64,000 nt of DNA from Polynucleobacter sp. MWH-UH2A. Its GTDB lineage: Bacteria > Pseudomonadota > Gammaproteobacteria > Burkholderiales > Burkholderiaceae. Below are positions 1 to 9,721 of the stretch, piece by piece. The stretch spans positions 930,001 through 994,000 of the forward strand of contig NZ_CP061321.1 of the NCBI RefSeq assembly GCF_018687195.1, in the 5' to 3' direction. The notes under the pieces were generated by a model. That model made no database searches, was not told the DNA's origin, and saw nothing but the letters and a program-made list of their open reading frames with translations. Made by a program: the position numbers and the translations under genes. How positions within the stretch are numbered: position 1 is the stretch's first letter; each line of letters starts with the position of its first letter.

Positions 1-2
1 AG

Positions 3-695
3 CCAAATTCTGATTTGCCAAATCCAGAGCAGGCTCGCGCTGCTTTGTCTAAAGCAAATACAGTGATTGCATTAACTCCGTTTAAGTCTGAGGGCTTAAT
101 GGAGGTTGCTGATGTCATTTTGCCAATCACACCATTTACTGAGACAGTTTCCACATTTGTAAATGTCGAAGGTAGAGCGCAAACTATTCAGCCTTCTGTA
201 AAACCATTGGGTGATTCACGTCCAGCATGGAAAGTATTGCGAGTGCTTGGCGGTTTATTGGGTCTCGAAGGATTCCTTTATAACTTGCCAGAAGAAGTGA
301 CGGGTGAGGCATTAGGCGATAACTATTGCACACGCTTGAGCAACCAAAGTTCTAGTAATTCAATTTCTGCAGGCGTACAACAATCCTCTGGGTTGGAGCG
401 TTTGGCTGATATCAATATTTACGCTGGCGATCTCATTGTTCGTCGCGCATCAGCTTTGCAACTCACTAGGGATGCAAAACGCGGCAATCAAGTTGGTTTA
501 GGTCAAAAGCTATTTACAGACCTTGGTCTTAAAGAGGGTGATGCAGTGCGTGTCGCGCAGGGAAGTCATTCTGTGGATATGCCGGCAACACTAGAGGTGA
601 ATTTAGCGGCAAATACCGTTCGAGTTTCAGCGGGAACGGCTGCAAGTGCAAAATTGGGATCCATGTTTGGTCCTATCACTGTGACTAAGGCATAA
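3..695 (+). CDS. nuoG: NADH-quinone oxidoreductase subunit G, C-terminal part
   Basis: This is the last 230 codons of the large peripheral-arm subunit of complex I; the reading frame is already open at base 3, so the gene begins upstream of the window. NuoG carries N-terminal iron-sulfur clusters (not visible here) and a molybdopterin-oxidoreductase-like C-terminal region. The visible part has the typical stretch with [10 protein letters not shown] and [13 protein letters not shown], in which an ancestral molybdopterin enzyme fold is retained without a cofactor. It is followed after 8 bases by nuoH, as expected in a nuoA-N operon. A TTG at 15 is an internal codon, not the start. Confidence 0.95.
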   Translation, partial: PNSDLPNPEQARAALSKANTVIALTPFKSEGLMEVADVILPITPFTETVSTFVNVEGRAQTIQPSVKPLGDSRPAWKVLRVLGGLLGLEGFLYNLPEEVTGEALGDNYCTRLSNQSSSNSISAGVQQSSGLERLADINIYAGDLIVRRASALQLTRDAKRGNQVGLGQKLFTDLGLKEGDAVRVAQGSHSVDMPATLEVNLAANTVRVSAGTAASAKLGSMFGPITVTKA

Positions 696-703
696 GGAAC
701 GAG

Positions 704-1777
704 ATGGAAAATTTCTTAAACCTCGTTACTACTCAAGGCGAAGCAATTTTTGGGTCTTTATGGCCATTGGTTTGGGCTTTGGTTCGAATTGTGATTATTG
801 TTTTGCCAATGTTCGGATGCGTTGCTTATTTAACTTTGTGGGAACGCAAATTAATTGGCTGGATGCATATTCGTCTTGGGCCAAATCGAGTTGGTCCTCT
901 AGGTTTATTACAACCAATCGCTGACGCATTAAAGCTGTTGATGAAGGAGATTATTTCTCCTGCGCAGGCCAGTATGGTTTTATATTTCATTGCACCGGTA
1001 ATGGTGATTGCTCCAGCATTTGCTGCTTGGGCAGTGATTCCATTCCAGGCGAAGATGATGTTGGCCGATGTCAATGCAGGTCTCCTATACATCATGGCTA
1101 TTTCATCAATTGGTGTTTATGGCGTCATCTTGGCTGGTTGGTCATCCAACTCTAAGTACCCATTTCTCGGTGCAATGCGTGCATCAGCGCAAATGATTTC
1201 TTATGAAATTGCGATGGGCTTTGCATTGGTTACTGTATTGCTGACATCCGGCTCTTTAAATTTGAGCGCGATTGTGGAGTCTCAAGAGCAAGGCTACTTT
1301 GCTCAAATGGGTCTTAACTTCTTGTCGTGGAATTGGTTGCCATTGTTGCCGATGTTCTTGATCTACTTTATTTCTGGCGTAGCTGAAACAAACCGTCATC
1401 CATTTGACGTGGTTGAGGGAGAGTCAGAGATTGTTGCAGGCCATATGGTTGAATACTCTGGCATGTCATTTGCCATGTTCTTCTTGGCTGAATATGCCAA
1501 CATGATTTTGATTGCTGCGGTTGCCTCAATCATGTTCTTGGGTGGATGGCTGCCGATTGTTGATTTGCCCATATTGCGTGACATTCCAGGATTCTTCTGG
1601 TTATTTGGCAAAACGTTCTTCTTGTTATCTTGCGTTATTTGGTTGCGCGCGACATTACCACGTTATCGCTATGATCAAATTATGCGTTTGGGCTGGAAGA
1701 TCTTCATTCCGATCTCAGTATTCTGGGTGGTGGTTATCGGCGCATGGGTGGTATCCCCATGGAATATTTGGAAATAA
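704..1777 (+). CDS. nuoH: NADH-quinone oxidoreductase subunit H
   Basis: NuoH (357 aa) is the inner-membrane subunit that forms much of the quinone-binding channel between the peripheral and membrane arms of complex I. Several hydrophobic helices are evident. The family signatures are present: [19 protein letters not shown] near residue 48 and [20 protein letters not shown] around residues 229-248, the acidic loop facing the quinone site. An AAGGA ribosome binding site precedes the ATG. It sits between nuoG and nuoI with short gaps and is surely co-transcribed with them. Confidence 0.98.
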   Translation: MENFLNLVTTQGEAIFGSLWPLVWALVRIVIIVLPMFGCVAYLTLWERKLIGWMHIRLGPNRVGPLGLLQPIADALKLLMKEIISPAQASMVLYFIAPVMVIAPAFAAWAVIPFQAKMMLADVNAGLLYIMAISSIGVYGVILAGWSSNSKYPFLGAMRASAQMISYEIAMGFALVTVLLTSGSLNLSAIVESQEQGYFAQMGLNFLSWNWLPLLPMFLIYFISGVAETNRHPFDVVEGESEIVAGHMVEYSGMSFAMFFLAEYANMILIAAVASIMFLGGWLPIVDLPILRDIPGFFWLFGKTFFLLSCVIWLRATLPRYRYDQIMRLGWKIFIPISVFWVVVIGAWVVSPWNIWK

Positions 1778-1788
1778 GTTGATCAATC

Positions 1789-2280
1789 ATGTTTAAGAAA
1801 ATTTCCCAATTCCTCGATAGCTTGATGTTGAAAGACATCTTGACTGGTATGTCGATTACCGGTCGTTATCTCTTTAAACCCAAAATCACGGTCCAATACC
1901 CTGATGAAAAGACGCCATTGTCTAATCGCTTTCGCGGTTTACATGCATTGCGTCGTTATGAAAACGGTGAAGAGCGTTGCATTGGTTGCAAGCTCTGTGA
2001 AGCAGTATGTCCAGCCTATGCTATTACCATCGAAACAGCAGAGCGCGATGATGGTACCCGTCGCACAACTCGTTATGACATAGATTTAACCAAGTGTATT
2101 TTCTGTGGATTCTGTGAAGAAGCTTGTCCAGTAGACGCTATTGTTGAAACCAATATTTTTGAATATTTTGGCGATAAGCGCGGCGATTTGTACTTCACAA
2201 AAGAAATGCTTTTGGCTGTAGGCGATAAGTATGAAAAAGATATTGCCGCTAACCGCGCTATTGATGCGCCTTATCGTTAA
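1789..2280 (+). CDS. nuoI: NADH-quinone oxidoreductase subunit I
   Basis: NuoI (163 aa) is the ferredoxin-like subunit that passes electrons through clusters N6a and N6b toward the quinone site. Two complete 4Fe-4S motifs are visible: Cys64-67-70-74 ([12 protein letters not shown]) and Cys103-106-109-113 ([12 protein letters not shown]). The N-terminal part carries the amphipathic, membrane-associating helix typical of the family. Length matches the family. It lies 11 bases after nuoH and 21 before nuoJ, within the operon. Confidence 0.98.
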   Translation: MFKKISQFLDSLMLKDILTGMSITGRYLFKPKITVQYPDEKTPLSNRFRGLHALRRYENGEERCIGCKLCEAVCPAYAITIETAERDDGTRRTTRYDIDLTKCIFCGFCEEACPVDAIVETNIFEYFGDKRGDLYFTKEMLLAVGDKYEKDIAANRAIDAPYR

Positions 2281-2301
2281 TCGAGTCGAGCAAAAGAAAC
2301 T

Positions 2302-2949
2302 ATGACATTCGATCCATCTACTTTATTTGCCATGTTCTTTTATGGCTTCGCTGGTTTGCTAGTGATTTCGGCATTGCGCGTGATTACTGCTCGCAATCCT
2401 GTTCATGCAGCCTTATTTTTGGTTCTTGCATTTTTCTGTGCCTCTGGAATCTGGATGCTACTCAAGGCTGAATTTTTGAGTTTGGCTTTGATCTTGGTTT
2501 ATGTTGGCGCTGTCATGGTGCTGTTCCTCTTTGTGGTGATGATGTTGGATCTTGATCTTGAGCACTTACGTCGCGATTTCAAGAAATTCCTACCAATTGC
2601 ATTCTTGATGGGTGCTGTCATTGTCCTAGAGCTTTCCATTGTCATTATTCGAAGCTTTATTGGCACCAATGCACCGGTTCAGTTAATGCCTGAAGAGGCT
2701 ATGGCAAGCAATACACAAGCCTTAGGCATGCTTATTTTTGGTGACTATGTCTATGCATTTGAGGTTGCTGGGGTGATTTTGCTGGTAGCTATCATTGCTG
2801 CGGTAGCTCTTACATTGCGTAACCGTAAAGACTCCAAATCACAAAACATTCATGAACAGGTCAATGTCGTTGCGGCTGATCGAATGAGAATTGTCAAAAT
2901 GGATGCGGAAATGAATGCCAAGCAAGATGCTAGAGGGGAGAAGAAATGA
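2302..2949 (+). CDS. nuoJ: NADH-quinone oxidoreductase subunit J
   Basis: NuoJ (215 aa) is a small membrane-arm subunit of complex I (mitochondrial ND6 counterpart). About five hydrophobic helices are seen, with the conserved segment [20 protein letters not shown] around residues 56-75, the third helix, whose distortion is linked to coupling of quinone reduction to proton pumping. The charged C-terminal tail after residue 172 is cytoplasmic and poorly conserved. Its stop overlaps the nuoK start by 4 bases (ATGA), indicating translational coupling. Confidence 0.97.
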   Translation: MTFDPSTLFAMFFYGFAGLLVISALRVITARNPVHAALFLVLAFFCASGIWMLLKAEFLSLALILVYVGAVMVLFLFVVMMLDLDLEHLRRDFKKFLPIAFLMGAVIVLELSIVIIRSFIGTNAPVQLMPEEAMASNTQALGMLIFGDYVYAFEVAGVILLVAIIAAVALTLRNRKDSKSQNIHEQVNVVAADRMRIVKMDAEMNAKQDARGEKK

Positions 2950-3254
2950 CTATCACCCTTGCTCACTACTTAGTGCTCAGCGCTATTCTATTTGCTACCA
3001 GCGTAATTGGTATTTTCTTGAATCGTAAAAATGTCATCGTTTTATTGATGGCCATTGAATTGATGCTTCTCTCGGTCAATATGAATTTTGTTGCCTTCTC
3101 TCATTATTTGGGGGATATGGCTGGCCAGGTATTCGTATTCTTTATTTTGACTGTGGCTGCTGCTGAAGCGGCGATCGGCTTGGCAATCTTAGTAGTGCTC
3201 TTCCGTAAGGTAGACACGATTAATGCCGAAGATCTTGACCACCTAAAGGGCTAG
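2946..3254 (+). CDS. nuoK: NADH-quinone oxidoreductase subunit K
   Basis: NuoK (102 aa) is the three-helix membrane subunit (ND4L counterpart). The two membrane-embedded glutamates characteristic of the family are visible in [11 protein letters not shown] (helix 2) and [11 protein letters not shown] (helix 3); these form part of the proton path. Length is the usual 100-102 residues. The start overlaps the end of nuoJ, and nuoL begins 2 bases after its stop. Confidence 0.97.
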   Translation: MTITLAHYLVLSAILFATSVIGIFLNRKNVIVLLMAIELMLLSVNMNFVAFSHYLGDMAGQVFVFFILTVAAAEAAIGLAILVVLFRKVDTINAEDLDHLKG

Positions 3255-3256
3255 TC

Positions 3257-5311
3257 ATGCAATTGACCTTAACTATTCCTGTTCTCTGCGCAATTCCATT
3301 GGCGCCATTGTTTGGCTCCATGATTGCTGGTTTCTTTGGCACTAAATTGGGCGGTAACCGAATTGGTCATGGTGCCTGCCAGTTTGTGACTATTTTGGGT
3401 GTAGCGATTGCATTTGCTTTGTCATGCAATGTATTGGCCCAAGTGATGGATGGCTTCTACTTCAACGGCACTGTTTATCACTGGATGCAGTTGGGTGAAC
3501 TCAATTTGGATATTGGCTTTTTGATTGATCCATTGACTGCAACCATGATGTGCGTGGTGACCTTTGTGTCACTGATGGTGCATATTTATACGATTGGTTA
3601 CATGCATGGCGAAGAAGGGTACAACCGTTTCTTCTCCTATATCTCCTTGTTCACTTTTGCCATGTTGATGTTGGTGATGAGCAATAACTTATTGCAACTC
3701 TTCTTCGGTTGGGAAGCAGTGGGTGTCGTTTCCTATTTATTGATTGGTTTTTACTTTGAACGTCAATCAGCCGTGTTTGCCAATATGAAAGCTTTCTTGG
3801 TGAATCGCGTTGGTGACTTCGGATTTATCTTGGGCATTGGCTTATTGCTGGCGAGCACAGGCTCCATGCAATATGACGTCATTTTTTCTCAAAATACGGC
3901 ATTAGCAGCACAGACTCTGCCTGGCACTAGCTGGAATCTATTGACTGTTGCCTGTATCTGTTTGTTCATTGGTGCAATGGGCAAATCAGCACAATTTCCA
4001 TTACATGTTTGGTTGCCTGACTCGATGGAAGGTCCAACACCAATTTCTGCTTTGATTCACGCGGCAACCATGGTTACAGCCGGCATCTTTATGGTGTCAC
4101 GTATGTCTCCATTGTTTGAGCTTTCAGATGTTGCTCTGAGCTTCATCTTGGTAATTGGTTCTATCACGGCGCTGTTTATGGGGTTCTTAGGAATCGTGCA
4201 AAACGATATCAAGCGCGTTGTTGCGTATTCCACGCTTTCGCAGTTGGGTTACATGACAGTTGCGCTTGGCGTTTCTGCTTATCCGGTAGCGATATTTCAT
4301 TTGATGACGCATGCGTTCTTCAAGGCCTTATTATTCCTTGCTGCAGGTAGTGTGATTTTGGGCATGCACCATGAGCAGGACATGCGCAAAATGGGTGGCT
4401 TGTGGAAATACATGCCTATTACATGCCTCATGATGCTAGTTGGTAACTTGGCTTTGATTGGTACGCCGTTTTTCTCGGGCTTTTATTCAAAAGACTCGAT
4501 TATTGAAGCGGTCGCGGCAAGCCATATTCCTGGATCAGGCTTTGCTTACTTCGCGGTAATGGCGAGCGTATTCGTTACAGCTTTATATTCATTCCGTCTC
4601 TATTTCTGGGTGTTCCATGGTAAGGCTCGTTGGGGGCATGCAGATTCTCATGATCACCATCATGACCATGCGGAGCAGGGCGACGATCACACTCATCATG
4701 GTTTGGCGCCTGGCCAGAAACCACATGAGTCACCATTGGTTGTCACTTTGCCATTAATTCTATTGGCTATCCCATCAGTGATTATTGGTTTCTACACCAT
4801 CACTCCATTGTTGTTTGGCACTTATTTTGGCGACTCCATCTTTATTGATTTAGCTCGTCACCCTGTAATGAAAGAGCTTACTGAAGAGTTCCATGGTCCA
4901 GTTGCCATGGCAATTCATGCTTTTACATCGCCTGTATTGGGCTTGGTTGTGCTGGGTGTACTGGCTGCTGCAATTGGCTATTTGTGGGCTCCTAGCTTGC
5001 CTACTAAGTTTGCTCAGACATTTGCGCCGATCAAAAAGCTATTTGATAACAAGTACTACTTAGATGATTTCAATCAAGCGGTATTTGCTAAGGGACTCAT
5101 TTGGATTGGCGGGATTCTTTGGCATCGTGGTGATCAAAAAGTCATTGATGGCTTCTTGGTAAACGGCAGCGCACACACAGTAGGGCGCTTTGCTGGAGTT
5201 ATTCGTCATCTGCAATCCGGTTATGTATATCACTATGCTTTCGCAATGATTGCGGGCTTAGCGGTATTACTAGCCTGGGTTTTGTATGCTTACCTGCCTT
5301 TTGTTCGCTAG
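3257..5311 (+). CDS. nuoL: NADH-quinone oxidoreductase subunit L
   Basis: NuoL (684 aa) is the distal antiporter-like proton-pumping subunit of complex I, with many transmembrane helices and the long C-terminal lateral helix. The antiporter core is recognised by FFGWEAVGVVSYLLIGF, LPDSMEGPTPISALIHAATM and FFKALLFLAAGSVI, which carry the pumping glutamate, the broken-helix histidines and conserved lysine. It is longer than the E. coli protein (about 613 aa), partly because of a hydrophilic histidine-rich loop at residues 461-481 containing nine histidines. It stands between nuoK and nuoM in the operon. Confidence 0.98.
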   Translation: MQLTLTIPVLCAIPLAPLFGSMIAGFFGTKLGGNRIGHGACQFVTILGVAIAFALSCNVLAQVMDGFYFNGTVYHWMQLGELNLDIGFLIDPLTATMMCVVTFVSLMVHIYTIGYMHGEEGYNRFFSYISLFTFAMLMLVMSNNLLQLFFGWEAVGVVSYLLIGFYFERQSAVFANMKAFLVNRVGDFGFILGIGLLLASTGSMQYDVIFSQNTALAAQTLPGTSWNLLTVACICLFIGAMGKSAQFPLHVWLPDSMEGPTPISALIHAATMVTAGIFMVSRMSPLFELSDVALSFILVIGSITALFMGFLGIVQNDIKRVVAYSTLSQLGYMTVALGVSAYPVAIFHLMTHAFFKALLFLAAGSVILGMHHEQDMRKMGGLWKYMPITCLMMLVGNLALIGTPFFSGFYSKDSIIEAVAASHIPGSGFAYFAVMASVFVTALYSFRLYFWVFHGKARWGHADSHDHHHDHAEQGDDHTHHGLAPGQKPHESPLVVTLPLILLAIPSVIIGFYTITPLLFGTYFGDSIFIDLARHPVMKELTEEFHGPVAMAIHAFTSPVLGLVVLGVLAAAIGYLWAPSLPTKFAQTFAPIKKLFDNKYYLDDFNQAVFAKGLIWIGGILWHRGDQKVIDGFLVNGSAHTVGRFAGVIRHLQSGYVYHYAFAMIAGLAVLLAWVLYAYLPFVR

Positions 5312-5335
5312 GCCTTTGTTATTTAAGTAGCCAAT

Positions 5336-6802
5336 ATGATTCTTTCTTACGCCATCTGGACCCCAATTATTTTTGGACTCATTATTTTGTTTTATGGGTC
5401 TGAAAAGCCATCAGCTGGAGTGCGTTGGTTAGCGCTCGTTGGCTCTATCATCGGATTTATTGCAACCCTACCATTGGTTATCAATTTTGATATTGCTAAT
5501 CCTGGCATGCAGTTTGTGGAAAAGATTAGCTGGATACCGCGCTACGACATCAATTATTACCTCGGTATTGATGGTATTTCAGTATGGTTCATCGTATTGA
5601 CCGCTTTCATCAACATTTTTGTTGTGATCGCCGCTTGGGAAGTTATTGATACCAAAGTTTCACAATACATGGCATCGTTCATGATTCTCTCTGGACTGAT
5701 GATTGGAGTATTTGCTGCTTTAGATGCGCTGCTGTTCTATGTATTTTTTGAGGCAACGTTGATTCCGATGTACATCATCATTGGTGTATGGGGTGGTCAC
5801 AACCGCATTTATGCCGCATTCAAGTTCTTCTTGTATACGCTGTTAGGTTCCTTGTTGACCTTGGTTGCGATGTTGTATCTCTATAACGTCACAAATACCT
5901 TTGATATTTTGGCTTGGCAAAATGCGCGCCTAGATATTGTTGAGCAAATTTTGTTATTTGCCGCATTCTTTATGGCCTTTGCTGTCAAAGTTCCAATGTG
6001 GCCTTTGCACACTTGGTTGCCAGATGTTCACGTAGAGGCTCCAACTGGCGGTTCTGTAGTTTTGGCGGCCATTATGTTGAAGCTTGGCGCATATGGATTC
6101 TTACGTTTCTCATTGCCGATTGCACCAGACGCAAGTCAGTACTTAGGCCCATTTGTCATTTTCTTGTCACTAGTCGCAGTTATCTATGTTGGTGCAGTAG
6201 CGCTGGTGCAAAAGGACATGAAAAAACTCGTTGCGTATTCTTCAGTTGCGCATATGGGCTTTGTTACTCTTGGCTTCTTCCTCTTTAGTCCTCTGGGCAT
6301 TGAGGGTGGCATCGTGCAAATGATTTCGCATGGCTTTGTAGCTGGAGCGATGTTCCTATCTATCGGAGTTCTCTACGATCGCATGCATACCCGTCAAATC
6401 GCTGATTACGGTGGTGTTGTGCATCGTATGCCAGCATTTACTGCATTTGCTGTTCTCATGGCAATGGCGAATTGCGGATTGCCAGCCACCTCTGGTTTCG
6501 TTGGTGAATTTATGGTGATTTTGGCTGCCGTGGATTATGACTTTGTGATCGGTATTCTCGCAGCAACAGCATTGATCTTAGGCGCCGCTTATTCCTTGTG
6601 GATGGTGAAGCGCGTATTCTTTGGTGCCATTCATAATGCGCACGTTGAAGAGTTGAAAGATCTCAATGCTCGCGAATATTTCATGATGACTGTATTAACG
6701 GTCTGCGTTATTGGCATGGGTGTTTATCCAAAGCCGTTTACAGACATCATTCATCCAGCCGTAATTAATCTGCTGCAGCACGTTGCTGTTAGCAAACTCT
6801 GA
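5336..6802 (+). CDS. nuoM: NADH-quinone oxidoreductase subunit M
   Basis: NuoM (488 aa) is the middle antiporter-like subunit of the complex I membrane arm. The proton-antiporter domain is clear: FFEATLIPMYIIIGVWGG holds the essential helix-5 glutamate, and VPMWPLHTWLPDVHVEAPT plus QKDMKKLVAYSSVAHMGF mark the broken helix and following loop. About 14 hydrophobic helices are present, and the length is near the family norm of about 500. It lies 24 bases after nuoL and 10 before nuoN. Confidence 0.98.
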   Translation: MILSYAIWTPIIFGLIILFYGSEKPSAGVRWLALVGSIIGFIATLPLVINFDIANPGMQFVEKISWIPRYDINYYLGIDGISVWFIVLTAFINIFVVIAAWEVIDTKVSQYMASFMILSGLMIGVFAALDALLFYVFFEATLIPMYIIIGVWGGHNRIYAAFKFFLYTLLGSLLTLVAMLYLYNVTNTFDILAWQNARLDIVEQILLFAAFFMAFAVKVPMWPLHTWLPDVHVEAPTGGSVVLAAIMLKLGAYGFLRFSLPIAPDASQYLGPFVIFLSLVAVIYVGAVALVQKDMKKLVAYSSVAHMGFVTLGFFLFSPLGIEGGIVQMISHGFVAGAMFLSIGVLYDRMHTRQIADYGGVVHRMPAFTAFAVLMAMANCGLPATSGFVGEFMVILAAVDYDFVIGILAATALILGAAYSLWMVKRVFFGAIHNAHVEELKDLNAREYFMMTVLTVCVIGMGVYPKPFTDIIHPAVINLLQHVAVSKL

Positions 6803-6812
6803 GTAAAAGCAA

Positions 6813-8312
6813 ATGCAAGCATTCGACCTATACGCCGTCCTGCCTGAACTGGTTCTACTACTTGCTACTTGCGTATTGCTGGTAGCTAGCGTTTTTGTAC
6901 GTGAAAAAGTGAAGTCTGTACCAGGCGTGGAGCAAGATATATTTCATACGCCACGTGGCGTAGGCTTTGTCTACTTTTTCTCATTAATCCTTTTGGCTTA
7001 TCTCTTTTTGGCTTTCATCGGCCGCTTGAGTGATGTTTCCTTGGTGGCAATGAATGGATTATTCCAATCTGACTCACTATCTAACTTGCTCAAGGCTTGT
7101 TCATGCGGAGCAGTGTTTGTAAGCTTGATTTACTCAAAACAATATCTATCAGATCGCGCTTTATTCCGTCCTGACTTTATTGTTCTGATCTTATTGGCTT
7201 TGTTAGGTCAGTTTGTTTTAATTTCCGGCGCAAATTTACTAACTCTCTATCTCGGTTTAGAGTTGATGGCTTTGCCAATGTATGCATTGGTGGCAATGCG
7301 TCACAGCAGTGAGAAGAGTGTAGAAGCGGGCATCAAGTATTTCATCTTGGGCGCTCTTGCTTCTGGGTTCTTGTTATACGGTATGTCTATGCTCTATGGT
7401 GTAACTGGTTCTTTGGATCTTATTGAGATCTTTAAAACAGTTGCAGACCCACGCGTTAATCACTTAGTAATGGCATTTGGTTTAGTCTTTATCGTTGCTG
7501 GTCTGGCATTCAAGCTGGGTGTAGTGCCATTTCATATGTGGGTTCCTGATGTATATCAAGGTGCACCAACAGCGGTTACGCTAATGATTGCCGCAGCACC
7601 TAAGTTGGCCGCTTTTGCATTGCTATTCAGACTATTGGTAAATACCTTGTTGCCATTAATGGGCGACTGGCAGCCTATGTTGGTTCTCTTGGCGATTCTT
7701 TCATTAGTTGTGGGCAACGTGACAGCCATCGCACAAACCAATGTGAAGCGCATGTTAGCTTATTCAGCAATTGCGCAAATGGGATTTGTCTTGCTTGGTA
7801 TGTTGTCTGTATTTGACGATCATGCATTTAGCGCATCGATGTTTTATGCGATTACTTATGTTTTAACTACATTGGGTACCTTCGGTCTCCTGATGGTGTT
7901 ATCTCGTAAAGGGTATGACTGCGAAACATTGGAAGGCCTCAAGGGATTAAATAAGAAGCATCCATGGTTTGCCTTTATTGGCTTGGTCATGATGTTCTCA
8001 TTAGCAGGTATTCCACCAACTGTTGGCTTTGCAGCTAAATTGGGTGTACTAGAGGCATTAGTTGATGCAGAACATACTTTCTTAGCGATTATTGCTGTAA
8101 TCGCTTCCCTGATTGGCGCTTTCTACTACCTCAGAGTCGTTAAGGTAATGTACTTTGATGAGCCGGCTCATGAGCACAGCGTTTCTGGTTCTGGTTTCGC
8201 TAAAGGGGTATTAAGTCTCAATGCGATTTTAGTGCTTGCTATAGGCATGGTTCCAGCAACTCTGATGAGTATTTGTCTGGATGCAATGCGTCGCACCTTG
8301 CTTGGCTCATAA
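6813..8312 (+). CDS. nuoN: NADH-quinone oxidoreductase subunit N
   Basis: NuoN (499 aa) is the third antiporter-like subunit and the last gene of the nuo operon. Typical segments are [36 protein letters not shown] and [17 protein letters not shown], with the membrane lysines and glutamate of the proton path. Length and hydrophobic profile match the family. A strong hairpin 18 bases after the stop fits termination of the operon here. Confidence 0.98.
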   Translation: MQAFDLYAVLPELVLLLATCVLLVASVFVREKVKSVPGVEQDIFHTPRGVGFVYFFSLILLAYLFLAFIGRLSDVSLVAMNGLFQSDSLSNLLKACSCGAVFVSLIYSKQYLSDRALFRPDFIVLILLALLGQFVLISGANLLTLYLGLELMALPMYALVAMRHSSEKSVEAGIKYFILGALASGFLLYGMSMLYGVTGSLDLIEIFKTVADPRVNHLVMAFGLVFIVAGLAFKLGVVPFHMWVPDVYQGAPTAVTLMIAAAPKLAAFALLFRLLVNTLLPLMGDWQPMLVLLAILSLVVGNVTAIAQTNVKRMLAYSAIAQMGFVLLGMLSVFDDHAFSASMFYAITYVLTTLGTFGLLMVLSRKGYDCETLEGLKGLNKKHPWFAFIGLVMMFSLAGIPPTVGFAAKLGVLEALVDAEHTFLAIIAVIASLIGAFYYLRVVKVMYFDEPAHEHSVSGSGFAKGVLSLNAILVLAIGMVPATLMSICLDAMRRTLLGS

Positions 8313-8329
8313 TGCATGTTGCATTGATC

Positions 8330-8360
8330 AATAAAGGCTCCTGAGGGGGCCTTTATTATT
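8330..8360 (+). terminator. Terminator hairpin after the nuo operon
   Basis: An inverted repeat at 8330-8341 and 8346-8357 forms a 12 bp stem (one G-U pair) closed by a TGAG tetraloop, followed by an AT-rich run. The U-tract is short (ATT), so efficiency is uncertain, but the position just after nuoN fits a terminator. Confidence 0.75.
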
Positions 8361-8471
8361 TGCAATTCGTTACCATTAATCCAACATAATCGCGACATAG
8401 AGTCTTGCTATGCTGTGATGATGAAATGTATTAATACTGATCACTTGGACTATACGATTTAGCAAAACGAG

Positions 8472-9071
8472 ATGACTGAAAAAACATTTGAGGATTTGCC
8501 TGGCGGTGATGCGCATTTGCGTGAAGATCGCATTAATGGAGAAGATGTTTATGGCGGCATCTTTTTAAATATGAAGCGTGATCAAGTGCGTCTGCCTGAT
8601 GGCAATACTGCATTGCGAGAGTATCTAACGCATCCTGGTGCAGTAGCAGTTGTCGCAATATTGGATGACGGCAGAATATTGCTAGAGCGCCAATATCGTT
8701 ATCCCATTGCAAAAGCTTGTATTGAGATCCCCGCTGGAAAGCTAGAACCAAGTGAAGGCCATCTCTTGTGTGCACAACGTGAGCTGGAGGAAGAGACGGG
8801 TTATACCGCTAAGAAATGGAGCTATATAAGACGTATTCATCCGGTAATTTCCTATTCCACGGAGCTGATTGATATTTATCTTGCGGAAGATTTGGTGCCG
8901 GGTAAAAGTCGTTTAGATGATGAAGAGTTCTTGGATGTGTTTGCGGCACCTTTAGAGCAGTTGCTTGGATGGGTTGAGTCAGGCGAGATAACAGATGTAA
9001 AAACCACCATTTCTGCATACTGGCTGGACCGCTATCGCCGGGGACTGGTTCAGGCTCAAGTGCTTTCATAG
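8472..9071 (+). CDS. Nudix hydrolase, ADP-ribose pyrophosphatase type
   Basis: This 199-residue protein carries a perfect Nudix box, GX5EX7REUXEEXGU, seen as GKLEPSEG followed by HLLCAQRELEEETGY around residues 88-110. The REXXEE glutamates bind the metal ions that hydrolyse a nucleoside diphosphate linked to another group. The preceding LLERQYRYPIAKACIEIPAG is typical of the ADP-ribose pyrophosphatase (NudF) group, which cleaves ADP-ribose to AMP and ribose 5-phosphate. The substrate is inferred from subgroup similarity. It is transcribed separately after the nuo terminator, with a modest GAG ribosome binding site. Confidence 0.88.
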   Translation: MTEKTFEDLPGGDAHLREDRINGEDVYGGIFLNMKRDQVRLPDGNTALREYLTHPGAVAVVAILDDGRILLERQYRYPIAKACIEIPAGKLEPSEGHLLCAQRELEEETGYTAKKWSYIRRIHPVISYSTELIDIYLAEDLVPGKSRLDDEEFLDVFAAPLEQLLGWVESGEITDVKTTISAYWLDRYRRGLVQAQVLS

Positions 9072-9147
9072 GGTATTAATAGGGTCATCTCGAATCCTAT
9101 TAAAATAGGGGTATTGAATTTGGCACTTTTGTCCCCATTTAGCTCTT

Positions 9148-9636
9148 ATGAAAGTCTACAACCTAGCTTGCCCCCTAGATCATCGTTTTGAAGGATGGTT
9201 TGCCTCGGAAGAGGATTGTCTTGCTCAGCAAGACAAGTGTATGCTCGCCTGCCCTGTATGTGATAGCACTGAAATTACCCGCATGCCTTCAGCCCCGCAT
9301 ATTGCTAAATCTTCTTCTGTAGTAGTTGCTAATTCTGAAGATATAAAGCCTGATTCTGGGGCGGGTGAAGTCGTTGCCTTAACTGGTAATGACCATTCTC
9401 AACTTGAAGCTCAGGTTCAGGCGGCCTTCTTAAAAGGCATGCGAGAGCTGATGGGTAAATCAGAGGATGTTGGTACAGCATTTGCCGAAGAAGCCAGAAA
9501 GATTCATTACAAGGAGGCTCCTGAGCGAAGTATTCGTGGGCAAACCACCTTGGATGAAGCTGAGTCCTTGAGGGAAGAGGGAATTGAGGTCATGGCTGTG
9601 CCGATTATTCCTGCTTTTAAAAATACTCTGCAGTAA
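9148..9636 (+). CDS. DUF1178 family protein
   Basis: A 162-residue protein of the DUF1178 family, common in Alpha- and Betaproteobacteria and without a known function. The N-terminus, MKVYNLACPLDHRFEGWFAS, is diagnostic. A zinc-ribbon-like pair is visible: Cys8 with His12 in the first strand and CPVC near residues 36-39. The C-terminal half holds FLKGMRELMGKSEDVGTAFA and an HYKEAPERSIRGQ segment also typical of the family. It lies between the Nudix gene and a terminator shared with the convergent mmsA. Confidence 0.88.
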   Translation: MKVYNLACPLDHRFEGWFASEEDCLAQQDKCMLACPVCDSTEITRMPSAPHIAKSSSVVVANSEDIKPDSGAGEVVALTGNDHSQLEAQVQAAFLKGMRELMGKSEDVGTAFAEEARKIHYKEAPERSIRGQTTLDEAESLREEGIEVMAVPIIPAFKNTLQ

Positions 9637-9655
9637 TTGCATCTGTTTCCGAAAG

Positions 9656-9685
9656 AAAATGGCGATCCGTAGATCGCCATTTTTT
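9656..9685. terminator. Bidirectional terminator between DUF1178 gene and mmsA
   Basis: Perfect 12 bp inverted repeat (9656-9667 with 9672-9683), loop CGTA. The stem ends in A-rich and T-rich runs on the two sides, so U-tracts are available for transcripts from either strand. It lies between two convergent genes. Confidence 0.85.
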
Positions 9686-9691
9686 ATTGCC

Positions 9692-9717
9692 CTTCGCTTC
9701 TATGGTTAGAAGCGAAG
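9692..9717 (-). terminator. Second hairpin directly downstream of mmsA
   Basis: Perfect 10 bp inverted repeat (9692-9701 with 9708-9717) with a 6-base loop, 4 bases past the mmsA stop on the minus strand. There is no U-tract directly behind it, so it may stabilise the mRNA 3' end or act together with the adjacent hairpin at 9656-9683. Confidence 0.5.
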
Positions 9718-9721
9718 CCTG

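Noticed and set aside
826..1611. Antisense frames over nuoH
   Set aside because: Shadow frames of a strongly conserved gene, no ribosome binding sites.
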